A DNA stretch of 13,531 nt from an uncultured Clostridia bacterium (GTDB taxonomy: Bacteria > Bacillota > Clostridia > Lachnospirales > CAMVHY01), in the NCBI GenBank assembly GCA_946415665.1, contig CAMKTI010000039.1:1-13531 (forward strand), written 5' to 3'. The notes beneath the pieces are model-generated. The model made no database searches. It was not told the DNA's origin and saw only the letters and a list, made by a program, of their open reading frames with translations. The translations under genes and the position numbers were made by a program. Each line of letters begins with the position of its first letter. Position 1 is the stretch's first letter. Shown in pieces: positions 1 to 6,836 of this stretch.

Positions 1-455
1 ATCAATTTTCTTCCTTCGGGAGCATCGTGAAAATTACCAGGAGATAAACGAAAAATCGCTGGACATGAAGATATACGACATAGGTGTAGCTTAGTTGTCA
101 GGCCTCCTTTTGAATTTCCAGTGCTCTTTTTTTGATAATTATTCTTTTTTGCATCTGGACTCACCTTTATGTTCGTACTGTCAATAAAGAGTATATAATC
201 CTCTTCGTTAAGCAGTTTTTGTTTCTTCATAGCTTATAAAATTTTGGAAATCGTACCGTTCTTCAACCAGCTACTAAATCTCATATAAATTGTGTGCCAG
301 TTTCCATATTTTTTTGGTAATGCCCTCCATTTGCAACCATTCTCTATTATGTGAAGCATTATACACATGAATTGGTAGTTTGATATCTTCGCCGGTTTCC
401 TCGCTATCGGCATTAATCCCTCTAGCTTTTTACATTGTATTTTTGTAAGTTTCAT
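1..455 (-). pseudogene. IS5-family transposase, broken by an in-frame TAA and cut by the window edge
   Basis: Translation from ATG at 455 gives a DUF4096-type N-terminal domain of IS5 transposases (NGCKWRALPKKYGNWHT, then FSSWLKNGTISKIL). A TAA stop lies at 236-234. The same frame then continues without another stop to the window edge, giving AMKKQKLLNEED, FIDST (first catalytic Asp of the DDE triad, codon about 182-180), IKVSPDA, SKGGLTTKLHL and LSPGNFHDAPEGRKL, all typical of the family's catalytic core. The stop falls where relatives usually have Glu (ISKIL-E-AMKK), so one GAA to TAA change explains it. No frame change occurs at the stop, which argues against programmed frameshifting. The second and third acidic residues lie outside the window. 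This copy is very probably inactive. Confidence 0.82.
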
Positions 456-515
456 ATCGCTATCTTATCACTTTCCTTTTTGTTCAATCTATTTTTATTT
501 TATGTGAACGCTACC
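1..515 (-). mobile_element. IS5-family insertion sequence, 5' part (continues past window start)
   Basis: The minus-strand sequence reads inward from a terminal inverted-repeat-like end at 515 (outermost bases, read on the minus strand, GGTAGCGTTCACATAAA). The first 190 or so bases are clearly similar to the relic at 8706-8948, whose end reads GACAGCGTTTACATAAA. The two copies diverge immediately outside this point, and both are followed by TA (516-517 here), which fits the short TA target duplication common in IS5-family groups. The rest of the element lies left of the window, so its other end and duplication cannot be checked. It encodes the broken transposase described separately and sits inside the 5' part of the coiled-coil gene to its right. 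Confidence 0.8.
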
Positions 516-660
516 TAGTTCGCTGATAAATGTATATCATTGCACAAGTGTATCCAATAAAGAAATAAGTACTGAAGGTGATTTAAAAAATAAATAGGCA
601 AATAGTGTAAATGCGACACACCTTAATCAAATTTCTGATTCCAATTGTACGAAACAAAAT

Positions 661-1431
661 TTGTCTGAGAATCAAAGGAATTCTACAGATTGGGAAAATC
701 TTTTAAACGATAATAACAAACAGATTTGTGAGTATTTAAGTACAATTACTGAACTTAATAATCAACAATCACAATTATACAAAATTCAGTCCCAAAACTT
801 AGACAATTTCCGGGAACGTGAAATAGAATTAGAAAATGATTACGGCTTGTTAATATTAGATTATAATAAGGTTTGTAATTCTTTGGATGACGTCTTAGAC
901 GAAGAAGAAACACTTAGAAAAACATTAGATGATACAAAAGAAAAAAATAAAAAGATGGAAGCAGCGCTAAAAGATTCAAATAGTGAACAAGAATCGCTTA
1001 AAAAACGATTAGAAAATGAAAAAAAGAAAAATGTCAGACTTCAAGCAAAATTAAAAGATTTATGTGATAAACAGAAAATATTAGAAAAAAATCTAAACGA
1101 ACAAACCAAAAAAAACAGTAACCAGAAACTATTATCTGATAAATTATTGAGTGAACAAGGATTGTTTTTAGCACGATATCACCAAAATAATATATGTAAA
1201 TTGACGGAAGAACGCGAGATAATGTCGAATAAAATCCAAGAATTAATAAAAGAGAATTGTGCCTTAAAAAAACGACTAGAACGATTTGAAAATAAAAAAA
1301 TATCTGATAAACTAAAAATAAATCTCTGTAAGCAAAACTTTTCTTTCAAAATAGAAAGTGCGATCAATAAATATCAGCAAACAAAAAATTCAAACCCAGC
1401 GAACATTAAATCAGTTGGTTTAAATAAATAA
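661..1431 (+). CDS. Coiled-coil protein, probably 5'-truncated remnant interrupted by the IS element
   Basis: I do not recognise a family. The 256-residue product is rich in Glu, Lys, Asn and Leu. Heptad-like patterns run from about residue 60 to 210 (for example LRKTLDDTKEKNKKMEAALK and LKKRLENEKKKNVRLQAKL), indicating a long coiled coil. There is no signal peptide or membrane segment. The only candidate start at the 5' end is TTG at 661, which has no Shine-Dalgarno site, and the first internal Met is near residue 99, so the genuine start is probably missing. The frame stays open upstream from 598 to 660, is interrupted by TAG at 595-597, and is open again from 517, just outside the IS end at 515. 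The likely reading is an older, longer gene damaged by IS insertion and a nonsense mutation. A terminator follows at 1505-1533. Function unknown; a cytoskeletal or host-interaction role would be speculation. Confidence 0.6.
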   Translation: MSENQRNSTDWENLLNDNNKQICEYLSTITELNNQQSQLYKIQSQNLDNFREREIELENDYGLLILDYNKVCNSLDDVLDEEETLRKTLDDTKEKNKKMEAALKDSNSEQESLKKRLENEKKKNVRLQAKLKDLCDKQKILEKNLNEQTKKNSNQKLLSDKLLSEQGLFLARYHQNNICKLTEEREIMSNKIQELIKENCALKKRLERFENKKISDKLKINLCKQNFSFKIESAINKYQQTKNSNPANIKSVGLNK

Positions 1432-1504
1432 GACCAGGAAACATTTTATATTTGCAGATAAAAAATATTTTCTATTCATGTACCAAATATGTACAAATAA
1501 AAAA

Positions 1505-1533
1505 GATTGAGGCTGTTGCTTCAATCTTTTTTT
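1505..1533 (+). terminator. Rho-independent terminator after the coiled-coil gene
   Basis: A nine-pair stem (GATTGAGGC with GCTTCAATC, one G-T wobble) closes a TGTT loop and is followed by seven T residues at 1527-1533. It lies 74 bases after the TAA of the coiled-coil gene. The A-run before the stem and T-run after it could also serve transcripts from the minus strand. Confidence 0.85.
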
Positions 1534-1617
1534 GGAGAAATTTAAATACATTTAAAAGAAATTATTCAAATATAGTTGATTTTTTGTTTTGGTTTATTTT
1601 TTTCTCATCAAAAACTC

Positions 1618-1680
1618 AGACCAAAAACGGCTTTAAATTTCAAGCCGTTTTTTATTTTTGCTTAAAAAATTTATTTTATG
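1618..1680. repeat. Direct repeat copy 1 (terminator-containing, about 63 bp)
   Basis: This stretch is nearly identical to 2840-2904. Both start with AGAC, contain the CGG/CCG hairpin with loop TAAATTTC, continue TTTTTTATTTTTG and end in an A-run followed by TTATTTTRTG. The only differences are a few substitutions and A-tract length changes. The two copies bracket the membrane-protein gene at 1986-2771. Confidence 0.75.
1623..1653 (+). terminator. Second rho-independent terminator, copy 1 of a repeated unit
   Basis: The stem AAAAACGGCTT (1623-1633) pairs perfectly with AAGCCGTTTTT (1642-1652) around an eight-base loop, with a T-run. The symmetric A and T tracts suit bidirectional termination. 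Nearly the same hairpin, with identical loop bases, recurs at 2845-2876. Confidence 0.8.
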
Positions 1681-1845
1681 AATCTGATTTTTTGTGCAAT
1701 AAGAGAGATTTTTGGTAGATAATTTTTTTGCTGCGCAATAAAAAAATAAGAATTGGGTCGTAAATGCAAAAAAAATTCAAAATAGCAAAAAGCTTGTATC
1801 ACTTTTCAAAAACAGATCAAATCCATAAAAATATTCGAGTAACTC

Positions 1846-1874
1846 TTGACAAATAAAAAAATTGGATGTAAAGT
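1846..1874 (+). promoter_or_regulatory. Sigma-A type promoter for the membrane protein gene
   Basis: TTGACA at 1846-1851 is a perfect -35 box, followed after 17 bases by TAAAGT (1869-1874), a 4/6 match to the -10 consensus. The same -10-like hexamer is repeated 12 bases downstream at 1881-1886 because of a tandem duplication. The implied leader to ATG 1986 is about 100 bases. Confidence 0.6.
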
Positions 1875-1888
1875 AAGATGTAAAGTAA
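1865..1888. repeat. Perfect tandem duplication of 12 bp across the -10 region
   Basis: The 12-base unit GATGTAAAGTAA occurs twice back to back (1865-1876 and 1877-1888) with no mismatch. It duplicates the putative -10 hexamer TAAAGT. Confidence 0.9.
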
Positions 1889-1892
1889 ATAG

Positions 1893-1957
1893 TAATGTCG
1901 AGATAAATGTTAAGATAATCGACAGATAATAAATTTTAAGATAGTCGCTAGATTAAT
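1893..1957. repeat. Degenerate short repeats in the leader of the membrane protein gene
   Basis: Two copies of about 20 bases, TAAGATAATCGACAGATAAT (1911-1930) and a similar sequence at 1937-1957 (about 16 of 20 aligned positions alike), follow a weaker related copy near 1893-1909 containing GTCGAGATAAAT. The TCG cores recur every 21-26 bases. GTCGA at 1897-1901 and TCGAC at 1919-1923 are also inverted. They lie between the promoter and ATG 1986, so a regulatory binding site is possible but unproven. Confidence 0.5.
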
Positions 1958-1985
1958 TAACAATTTTTTGGGGGAGAGCTAAAAA

Positions 1986-2771
1986 ATGGCTGAAGGTTTG
2001 AAAAATGAAAATAAGCACAAGATAGTCCAAACTTTGTTATTATTTGCAGTGATTGCATTGTTTGGTTTGATTTATTTTGGAGTTTTTGGTAGTGGGCTTT
2101 TTCTAGATATTGTACTTGGATTTACAAGTATGTTTTTAGCTACATTACTTTCGAGTATATTTGTCGAAAGAAAAGGTTGGTATCCATTATTTCACAAAGG
2201 TGAATATGGCGTAGTATATTTACTTTTCGCAGGTTTGGGTGGAGTAGCTATTATTGTTATGGCTGCACTTGGATATATAACTTCCGGAGTTGTTTTGTCT
2301 TTCGGGATTCAATTGTTTTTAATAGGCATGTTTAATTTGCTACGGTTTTTAAATGAAAATCTTTCAAAGAGTGTCGAGACAGAAAATAATTTTTTAAAGT
2401 TATTTTATAAAACGGAAAATACAACTTTGTCTATCTCAATATTAACCTGTTTATCCTTGAGTGTCATGGTTTTGTGCGGATATTGTGATCTTGCGTTTGC
2501 GATTAGTTTTGGGACACCGTTGTTTGGCGCAAGCTTAATATTAAAATTAGGAATGTTTTTATATGACAGATATAAAAAAGCAAAAAAGCAAGCAGAGGTC
2601 TTGTTGGCGGATGTTGATAATAATAATGAGAACAAAGATCCAGACTCAAACTTAAATTTAAACAACAACAAAGATAATCTGGGAAATAATCAATTTCCAC
2701 CACAAGGTAATGATAATGAAAAAAATAAAGAAACGAACTTAAATGATCCACCAGAACCAGTACCAAACTAA
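1986..2771 (+). CDS. Unrecognised multi-pass membrane protein with Asn/Pro-rich C-terminal tail
   Basis: I do not recognise the family. The 261-residue product has about six hydrophobic segments, near residues 13-34, 38-59, 75-97, 102-122, 146-166 and 168-192. A basic stretch follows (DRYKKAKKQ), then a low-complexity polar tail at about 210-261 dominated by Asn, Asp, Glu and Pro (NNNENKDPDS, PPEPVPN). No cleavable signal peptide is obvious; the first helix probably acts as an anchor. ATG 1986 is supported by GGGGGAG at 1970-1976, nine bases upstream. The gene stands alone with its own promoter (1846-1874) and terminator (2791-2820), and is bracketed by direct repeats at 1618-1680 and 2840-2904, which suggests an acquired or mobile cassette. 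The tail may be exposed on one face of the membrane. No transporter or enzyme motif is visible. Confidence 0.8.
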   Translation: MAEGLKNENKHKIVQTLLLFAVIALFGLIYFGVFGSGLFLDIVLGFTSMFLATLLSSIFVERKGWYPLFHKGEYGVVYLLFAGLGGVAIIVMAALGYITSGVVLSFGIQLFLIGMFNLLRFLNENLSKSVETENNFLKLFYKTENTTLSISILTCLSLSVMVLCGYCDLAFAISFGTPLFGASLILKLGMFLYDRYKKAKKQAEVLLADVDNNNENKDPDSNLNLNNNKDNLGNNQFPPQGNDNEKNKETNLNDPPEPVPN

Positions 2772-2790
2772 TAAAATATTTTTTGATATA

Positions 2791-2820
2791 GCCATTGTTT
2801 TAAATGCAATGGCTTTTTTT
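2791..2820 (+). terminator. Rho-independent terminator of the membrane protein gene
   Basis: GCCATTG (2791-2797) pairs perfectly with CAATGGC (2807-2813) around a nine-base loop and is followed by seven T residues. It starts 19 bases after the stop codon at 2769-2771. Confidence 0.88.
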
Positions 2821-2839
2821 ATATTTTATTTTTGCTTAA

Positions 2840-2904
2840 AGACAAAAAAACGGTTTTAAATTTCAAGCCGTTTTTTATTTTTGTATAAAAAAAATTATTT
2901 TGTG
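2840..2904. repeat. Direct repeat copy 2 (terminator-containing, about 65 bp)
   Basis: Near-identical partner of 1618-1680 in the same orientation, on the other side of the membrane protein gene. A partial third echo (TTTTATTTTTGCTTAAA) at 2825-2841 matches 1651-1667 and overlaps the start of this copy. Confidence 0.75.
2845..2876 (+). terminator. Repeated terminator hairpin, copy 2
   Basis: AAAAAACGGTTT (2845-2856) pairs with AAGCCGTTTTTT (2865-2876) around the loop TAAATTTC, with one T-G wobble. It lies 25 bases after the previous terminator, so the membrane protein gene ends in two terminators in series and is well insulated from the dnaE operon. Confidence 0.75.
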
Positions 2905-2960
2905 GCATTAATTTTTTTTATGCGCAGACGCTTTTTTAATAAATAAATTTTTAAAAGTGA

Positions 2961-2989
2961 TTGAAAAATATATTTCGCGTTTATATAAT
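2961..2989 (+). promoter_or_regulatory. Strong promoter of the DUF4364-dnaE unit
   Basis: TTGAAA (2961-2966, 5/6) and TATAAT (2984-2989, 6/6) are separated by exactly 17 bases, predicting transcription from about 2995-2997. It overlaps the first codons of the longest reading frame of the next gene (GTG 2957), which indicates that translation begins further downstream. Confidence 0.75.
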
Positions 2990-3028
2990 TTTTTTGTATT
3001 TAGATTTAAATTTGTGAGGGCGTTTTAT

Positions 3029-3577
3029 TTGCATGAAGAAAATTTAAATGAGCATGAAAAAGCGCAGTTTGAAAAAAAACTTTTGCTTTTATATTTGATT
3101 GACAAAATGGATTTGCCTTTGACTCAGAGTCAAATTTCTGAATTTGCACTTGAAGATGATTATATAAATTATTTTTCGTTGCAGCAGTTTTTAGCTGATA
3201 TGGTTGAAATAAATTATCTTGAGAAATCGTTTGAAAATAATACGAGTTATTATAGTTTGACAGATCAAGGTTTAGTCGCTGTAGAATATTTTAAAAAGCG
3301 AATCCCGGCGCAATTAAAAAATAAAATTAAAAAATATGTTGAGCGGAATAAAAAAAATATAAAAAAAGATTATGAGGTCATAGCAAATTATTTTTATGAT
3401 AAAAATAGCAATGAGTATATTATTAAATGTGGAATTTATGAAGATGAAATGACTTTAATGGAATTAACGCTTTCGGTTGTTTCACGTGAAGAAGCAAAAT
3501 TAATTTGTAAAAATTGGCGCGAGAAAGTAAATATTTTATATGGCGAGATTTTAAATAAATTGCTAGGAGAAAAATAA
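3029..3577 (+). CDS. DUF4364 family protein (winged-helix-like N-terminus)
   Basis: The sequence matches my recollection of DUF4364, a family of about 180 residues common in Clostridia. It has KLLLLYLIDKMDLPLTQSQI near the N-terminus, INYFSLQQFLADMVE, YYSLTDQGLVAVEYF and a C-terminal EEAKLICKNWREK motif. The N-terminal half has the helix pattern of a winged-helix DNA-binding fold (family knowledge), so a transcriptional role is plausible but unproven. The longest frame opens at GTG 2957, but that start has no ribosome site and a near-perfect promoter lies within its first codons. TTG 3029 is preceded by GAGGG (3016-3020) at eight bases and gives the usual family length (182 residues); GTG 3014 is a weaker alternative. 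The stop is 3 bases before dnaE, so the two genes are co-transcribed. Confidence 0.82.
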   Translation: MHEENLNEHEKAQFEKKLLLLYLIDKMDLPLTQSQISEFALEDDYINYFSLQQFLADMVEINYLEKSFENNTSYYSLTDQGLVAVEYFKKRIPAQLKNKIKKYVERNKKNIKKDYEVIANYFYDKNSNEYIIKCGIYEDEMTLMELTLSVVSREEAKLICKNWREKVNILYGEILNKLLGEK

Positions 3578-3580
3578 TTT

Positions 3581-6500
3581 ATGCTTAAAAATTTTACGCA
3601 TTTACATGTACATACGGAATATAGTTTGCTTGATGGCGCGGCAAAAATAAAAGATTTAATTGCGAGAGCAAAAGAATTAGGAATGAAAAGTTTGGCGATT
3701 ACAGATCATGGTTTTTTATATGGGATCATAAAATTTTATCAAGAGGCAATGAAAAATAATATAAAGCCGATTTTGGGTTGCGAAACTTATTTGGCAAATA
3801 GCTCGCATTTAGATAAATCAAGTTCGCCTGATAATTTTTATTATCATTTGGTTTTGTTAGCTGAAAATGATTTAGGTTGGCATAATTTAATTAAACTCGC
3901 CTCTTTTGCTTCACTTGAAGGTTTTTATTATCGACCAAGAATTGATTTAGAGTTATTAAAAAAATATCACGAGGGATTAATTTGTTTAAGCGCGTGTGCA
4001 GCCGGACCGATTGCAAAAAATATTTTGGCGCATAATTATGATCGTGCGAAAGAATTTGCTCTTGAGTTAAATAATATTTTTGGTGAAAATAATTTTTATC
4101 TTGAGATGCAAAGGCATAATGAAAGTTTAGTGCAAGAAAAAATTTTAAATAGCCAGATTATAAAATTATCGCGTGAAACAAAAATAAATTTAGTTTGTAC
4201 GAATGATGTTCATTATATTTATAAAGATGATCAAGAAGCACATGATATTTTGTTATGTATTCAGACGGGGAAAAAAATAAATGATGAAAATAGATTAAGA
4301 TATGATGATGATAGTTTGTATTTAAAATCGCAAGAAGAGATGTGGAAATTATTTAAAGATGTTCCGGAAGCAATTGAAAACACGAATAGAATTGCTGAGC
4401 GTTGTAATGTAAATTTGGAGTTTAATAAATATAAATTGCCGAAATATAAAATAGACGGGAATTTAAATGCGTTTGAGTATTTAAAAAGTATGTGCGAAAA
4501 AAATATTTATTTGAGATATAAAAATGTTGATAAGAAATTAAAAGATAGATTGGATTATGAACTGGATGTAATAAATAAAATGGGTTTTGCCGATTATTTT
4601 TTGATTGTGTGGGATTTTATAAATTTTGCGCATGAAAAAAAAATTCCGGTTGGACCAGGTCGTGGCTCTGCAGCAGGAAGTATTGTTTCGTATTGTTTAG
4701 GTATAACGAATATAGATCCGATTAAATATAATTTATTGTTTGAGCGATTTTTAAATCCTGAACGGATTTCGATGCCAGATATAGATATAGATTTTTGTTA
4801 TGAGCGAAGGCAAGAAGTAATTGATTATGTAATAAAAAAATATGGCGAAGATCATGTTTCACAAATAATTACTTTTGGGACGATGGCAGCTCGTGCAGTA
4901 ATTCGAGATGTTGCGCGAGCAATGGATGTTTCTTATGCGATCGCTGATAAAATTGCAAAAATGATTCCGATTGAGATTGGTATAAATATAAAAAAAGCTA
5001 TGGAAGAAAATCATGAGTTAAAAGAAATTTATGAGCGTGATAAAAAAATAAAAAAAATAATTGATATGTCGATAAAACTTGAAGGTTTGCCAAGACATGC
5101 TTCAATTCATGCTGCAGGAATTTTAATTTCGGATGAGCCGGTTATTAATCATGTGCCATTAAATAAAAATGATGGTGTTGTTTCGACACAGTTTGATATG
5201 AATAATATTGCTGATCTTGGATTATTAAAAATGGATTTTTTAGGATTAAGGACTTTGACTGTAATAGAAAATACGCTTGAGGAAGTTAAAAAAGAAAAAA
5301 ATATAAATATAGATTTAGATAAAATAGATTTAGCTGATAAAAATATTTATGAATTTATTAAAACTGGAGAAACAAAAGGTGTTTTTCAGTTAGAAAGTAA
5401 TGGCATGCGGCAATTTATGAAAGAATTAAAACCGGAATGTCTAGAAGATATTGTTGCTGGAATTTCTTTATATAGACCGGGACCAATGGAATTTATTAAT
5501 AAATATATTTATGGGAAAAATAATCGTGAGAAAATAAAATATTTGGATTTAAAATTAGAGCCGATTTTAAAAGATACGTATGGCTGTATTGTTTATCAAG
5601 AACAGGTTATGAGAATTTTTAGAGATTTGGCAAATTATAGTTTTAGTCAAAGTGATTTAGTTAGACGAGCAATGGCTAAAAAAAAAGCTGATGTTATGTT
5701 AAAAGAAAAAAGTAATTTTATTGCTGGCTGCCTAAAAAATAATATTAAAGAAGATATAGCAGAAAAAATTTTTGATGAAATGGCAGATTTTGCAAAATAT
5801 GCTTTTAATAAATCGCATGCAGTTTGTTATTCGATTATAGGTTTTTATACTGCGTTTTTAAAATTTTATTATAAAAAAGAATTTATGGCGGCGCTTTTAA
5901 CTTCGGTTGTTGGATTTAGTAAAAAAGTTGTGGAATATATTTCGGATTGCAAAAATTTTAATATAAAAATTTTGCCGCCGGATATAAATAAAAGTTTGGA
6001 TAAATTTTGTGTTGAGGGAGAAAATATTAGATTTGGTTTGTTAGCTGTAAAAGGTTTGGGCAGAAATATTATTAATAAAATTATTTGTGAGCGAAATAAA
6101 AATGGAAAGTATAAAAGTTTTTATGAGTTTGTAAAAAGATTAGAAGGCAATGATTTAAATAAAAAAAATGTAGAAAATATGATTAAGTGCGGATTATTTG
6201 ATTCGTTGGGAGGAAAACGTTCGCAATATATTTATGTTTATCAGCAGATTTTAAATGGCGTGAGTTTTGTGAAAAAAAATATTTTGAGCGGGCAAATTTC
6301 TATGTTTGATATGGCAGAAAATAATTTTGTAGAAAAAGAAGATTTGCCGGAAATTGATGAATATAATAAAAAAGATTTGTTGATGTTTGAAAAAGAAATC
6401 TTAGGAATTTATGTAAGCGGGCATCCGTTGGAATCGTGTGCAAAGATATTAAAAAAATATATTACGACGAACACGTTGGAAATTTATAACGAAGAAAATT

Positions 6501-6778
6501 TATTTCGTGATGGACAAAAAATAATAATTGGCGGGATAATTACTGAAAAGCAGATTAAATTTACGAAATCAAATAAAACAATGGCATTTTTAAAGTTTGA
6601 AGATTTATATGGTGAGACAGAAATTATTTTATTTTCCAATGTGTACGAAAAATATAGCGAGAAATTATTTTATGACTCGCCAATAATTGTTTGCGGATTT
6701 TTAAAATTACATGAGAGTGAAATGCCAAAAATTATTTGCGATAAAATTGAATTGTTGTCAGAAAAAAATAAATTTTAA
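3581..6778 (+). CDS. dnaE: DNA polymerase III subunit alpha (DnaE)
   Basis: This 1065-residue protein is the replicative C-family polymerase subunit that extends DNA at the fork. The PHP domain comes first, with metal-ligand-like residues all present: H9 and H11 (HLHVH), D42-H43 (TDHG), E68, H89, C139, D209 and H211. The palm carries VGPGRGSAAGS (357 on), PDIDIDF (399-405, catalytic D400 and D402) and KMDFLGL (third Asp, D552). A helix-hairpin-helix region (about 816-850) and an OB-fold (about 980-1050) follow. There is no inserted DnaQ-like exonuclease, so it is DnaE type, not PolC; in Bacillota a separate PolC usually exists elsewhere. ATG 3581 follows AGGAGA at 3565-3570. It lies 3 bases after the DUF4364 gene and shares its promoter at 2961-2989. 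No hairpin terminator is visible in the 58 bases before the next gene, so read-through into it is possible. Confidence 0.97.
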   Translation: MLKNFTHLHVHTEYSLLDGAAKIKDLIARAKELGMKSLAITDHGFLYGIIKFYQEAMKNNIKPILGCETYLANSSHLDKSSSPDNFYYHLVLLAENDLGWHNLIKLASFASLEGFYYRPRIDLELLKKYHEGLICLSACAAGPIAKNILAHNYDRAKEFALELNNIFGENNFYLEMQRHNESLVQEKILNSQIIKLSRETKINLVCTNDVHYIYKDDQEAHDILLCIQTGKKINDENRLRYDDDSLYLKSQEEMWKLFKDVPEAIENTNRIAERCNVNLEFNKYKLPKYKIDGNLNAFEYLKSMCEKNIYLRYKNVDKKLKDRLDYELDVINKMGFADYFLIVWDFINFAHEKKIPVGPGRGSAAGSIVSYCLGITNIDPIKYNLLFERFLNPERISMPDIDIDFCYERRQEVIDYVIKKYGEDHVSQIITFGTMAARAVIRDVARAMDVSYAIADKIAKMIPIEIGINIKKAMEENHELKEIYERDKKIKKIIDMSIKLEGLPRHASIHAAGILISDEPVINHVPLNKNDGVVSTQFDMNNIADLGLLKMDFLGLRTLTVIENTLEEVKKEKNINIDLDKIDLADKNIYEFIKTGETKGVFQLESNGMRQFMKELKPECLEDIVAGISLYRPGPMEFINKYIYGKNNREKIKYLDLKLEPILKDTYGCIVYQEQVMRIFRDLANYSFSQSDLVRRAMAKKKADVMLKEKSNFIAGCLKNNIKEDIAEKIFDEMADFAKYAFNKSHAVCYSIIGFYTAFLKFYYKKEFMAALLTSVVGFSKKVVEYISDCKNFNIKILPPDINKSLDKFCVEGENIRFGLLAVKGLGRNIINKIICERNKNGKYKSFYEFVKRLEGNDLNKKNVENMIKCGLFDSLGGKRSQYIYVYQQILNGVSFVKKNILSGQISMFDMAENNFVEKEDLPEIDEYNKKDLLMFEKEILGIYVSGHPLESCAKILKKYITTNTLEIYNEENLFRDGQKIIIGGIITEKQIKFTKSNKTMAFLKFEDLYGETEIILFSNVYEKYSEKLFYDSPIIVCGFLKLHESEMPKIICDKIELLSEKNKF

Positions 6779-6836
6779 CTTTATTTTTTTTGTAAGAGAA
6801 AAATTTATCACGTTAAAAAATTCGGAGGCTAAACAA

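Noticed and set aside
234..260. Possible programmed frameshift in the IS5 transposase, as in two-ORF IS groups
   Set aside because: The downstream coding frame is the same as the upstream one, so a frameshift would not be productive, and the A/T run is not in slippery phase. A plain nonsense change fits better.
1452..1718. Open reading frame of 88 codons on the + strand
   Set aside because: It runs through two rho-independent terminators (1505-1533 and 1623-1653), has no ribosome site, and its Phe-rich translation reflects T-tracts. It is intergenic DNA.
2918..2937. Possible extra terminator (GCG-CAGA-CGC then T6) before the DUF4364 gene
   Set aside because: Only three stem pairs can form, too few to support a terminator call.
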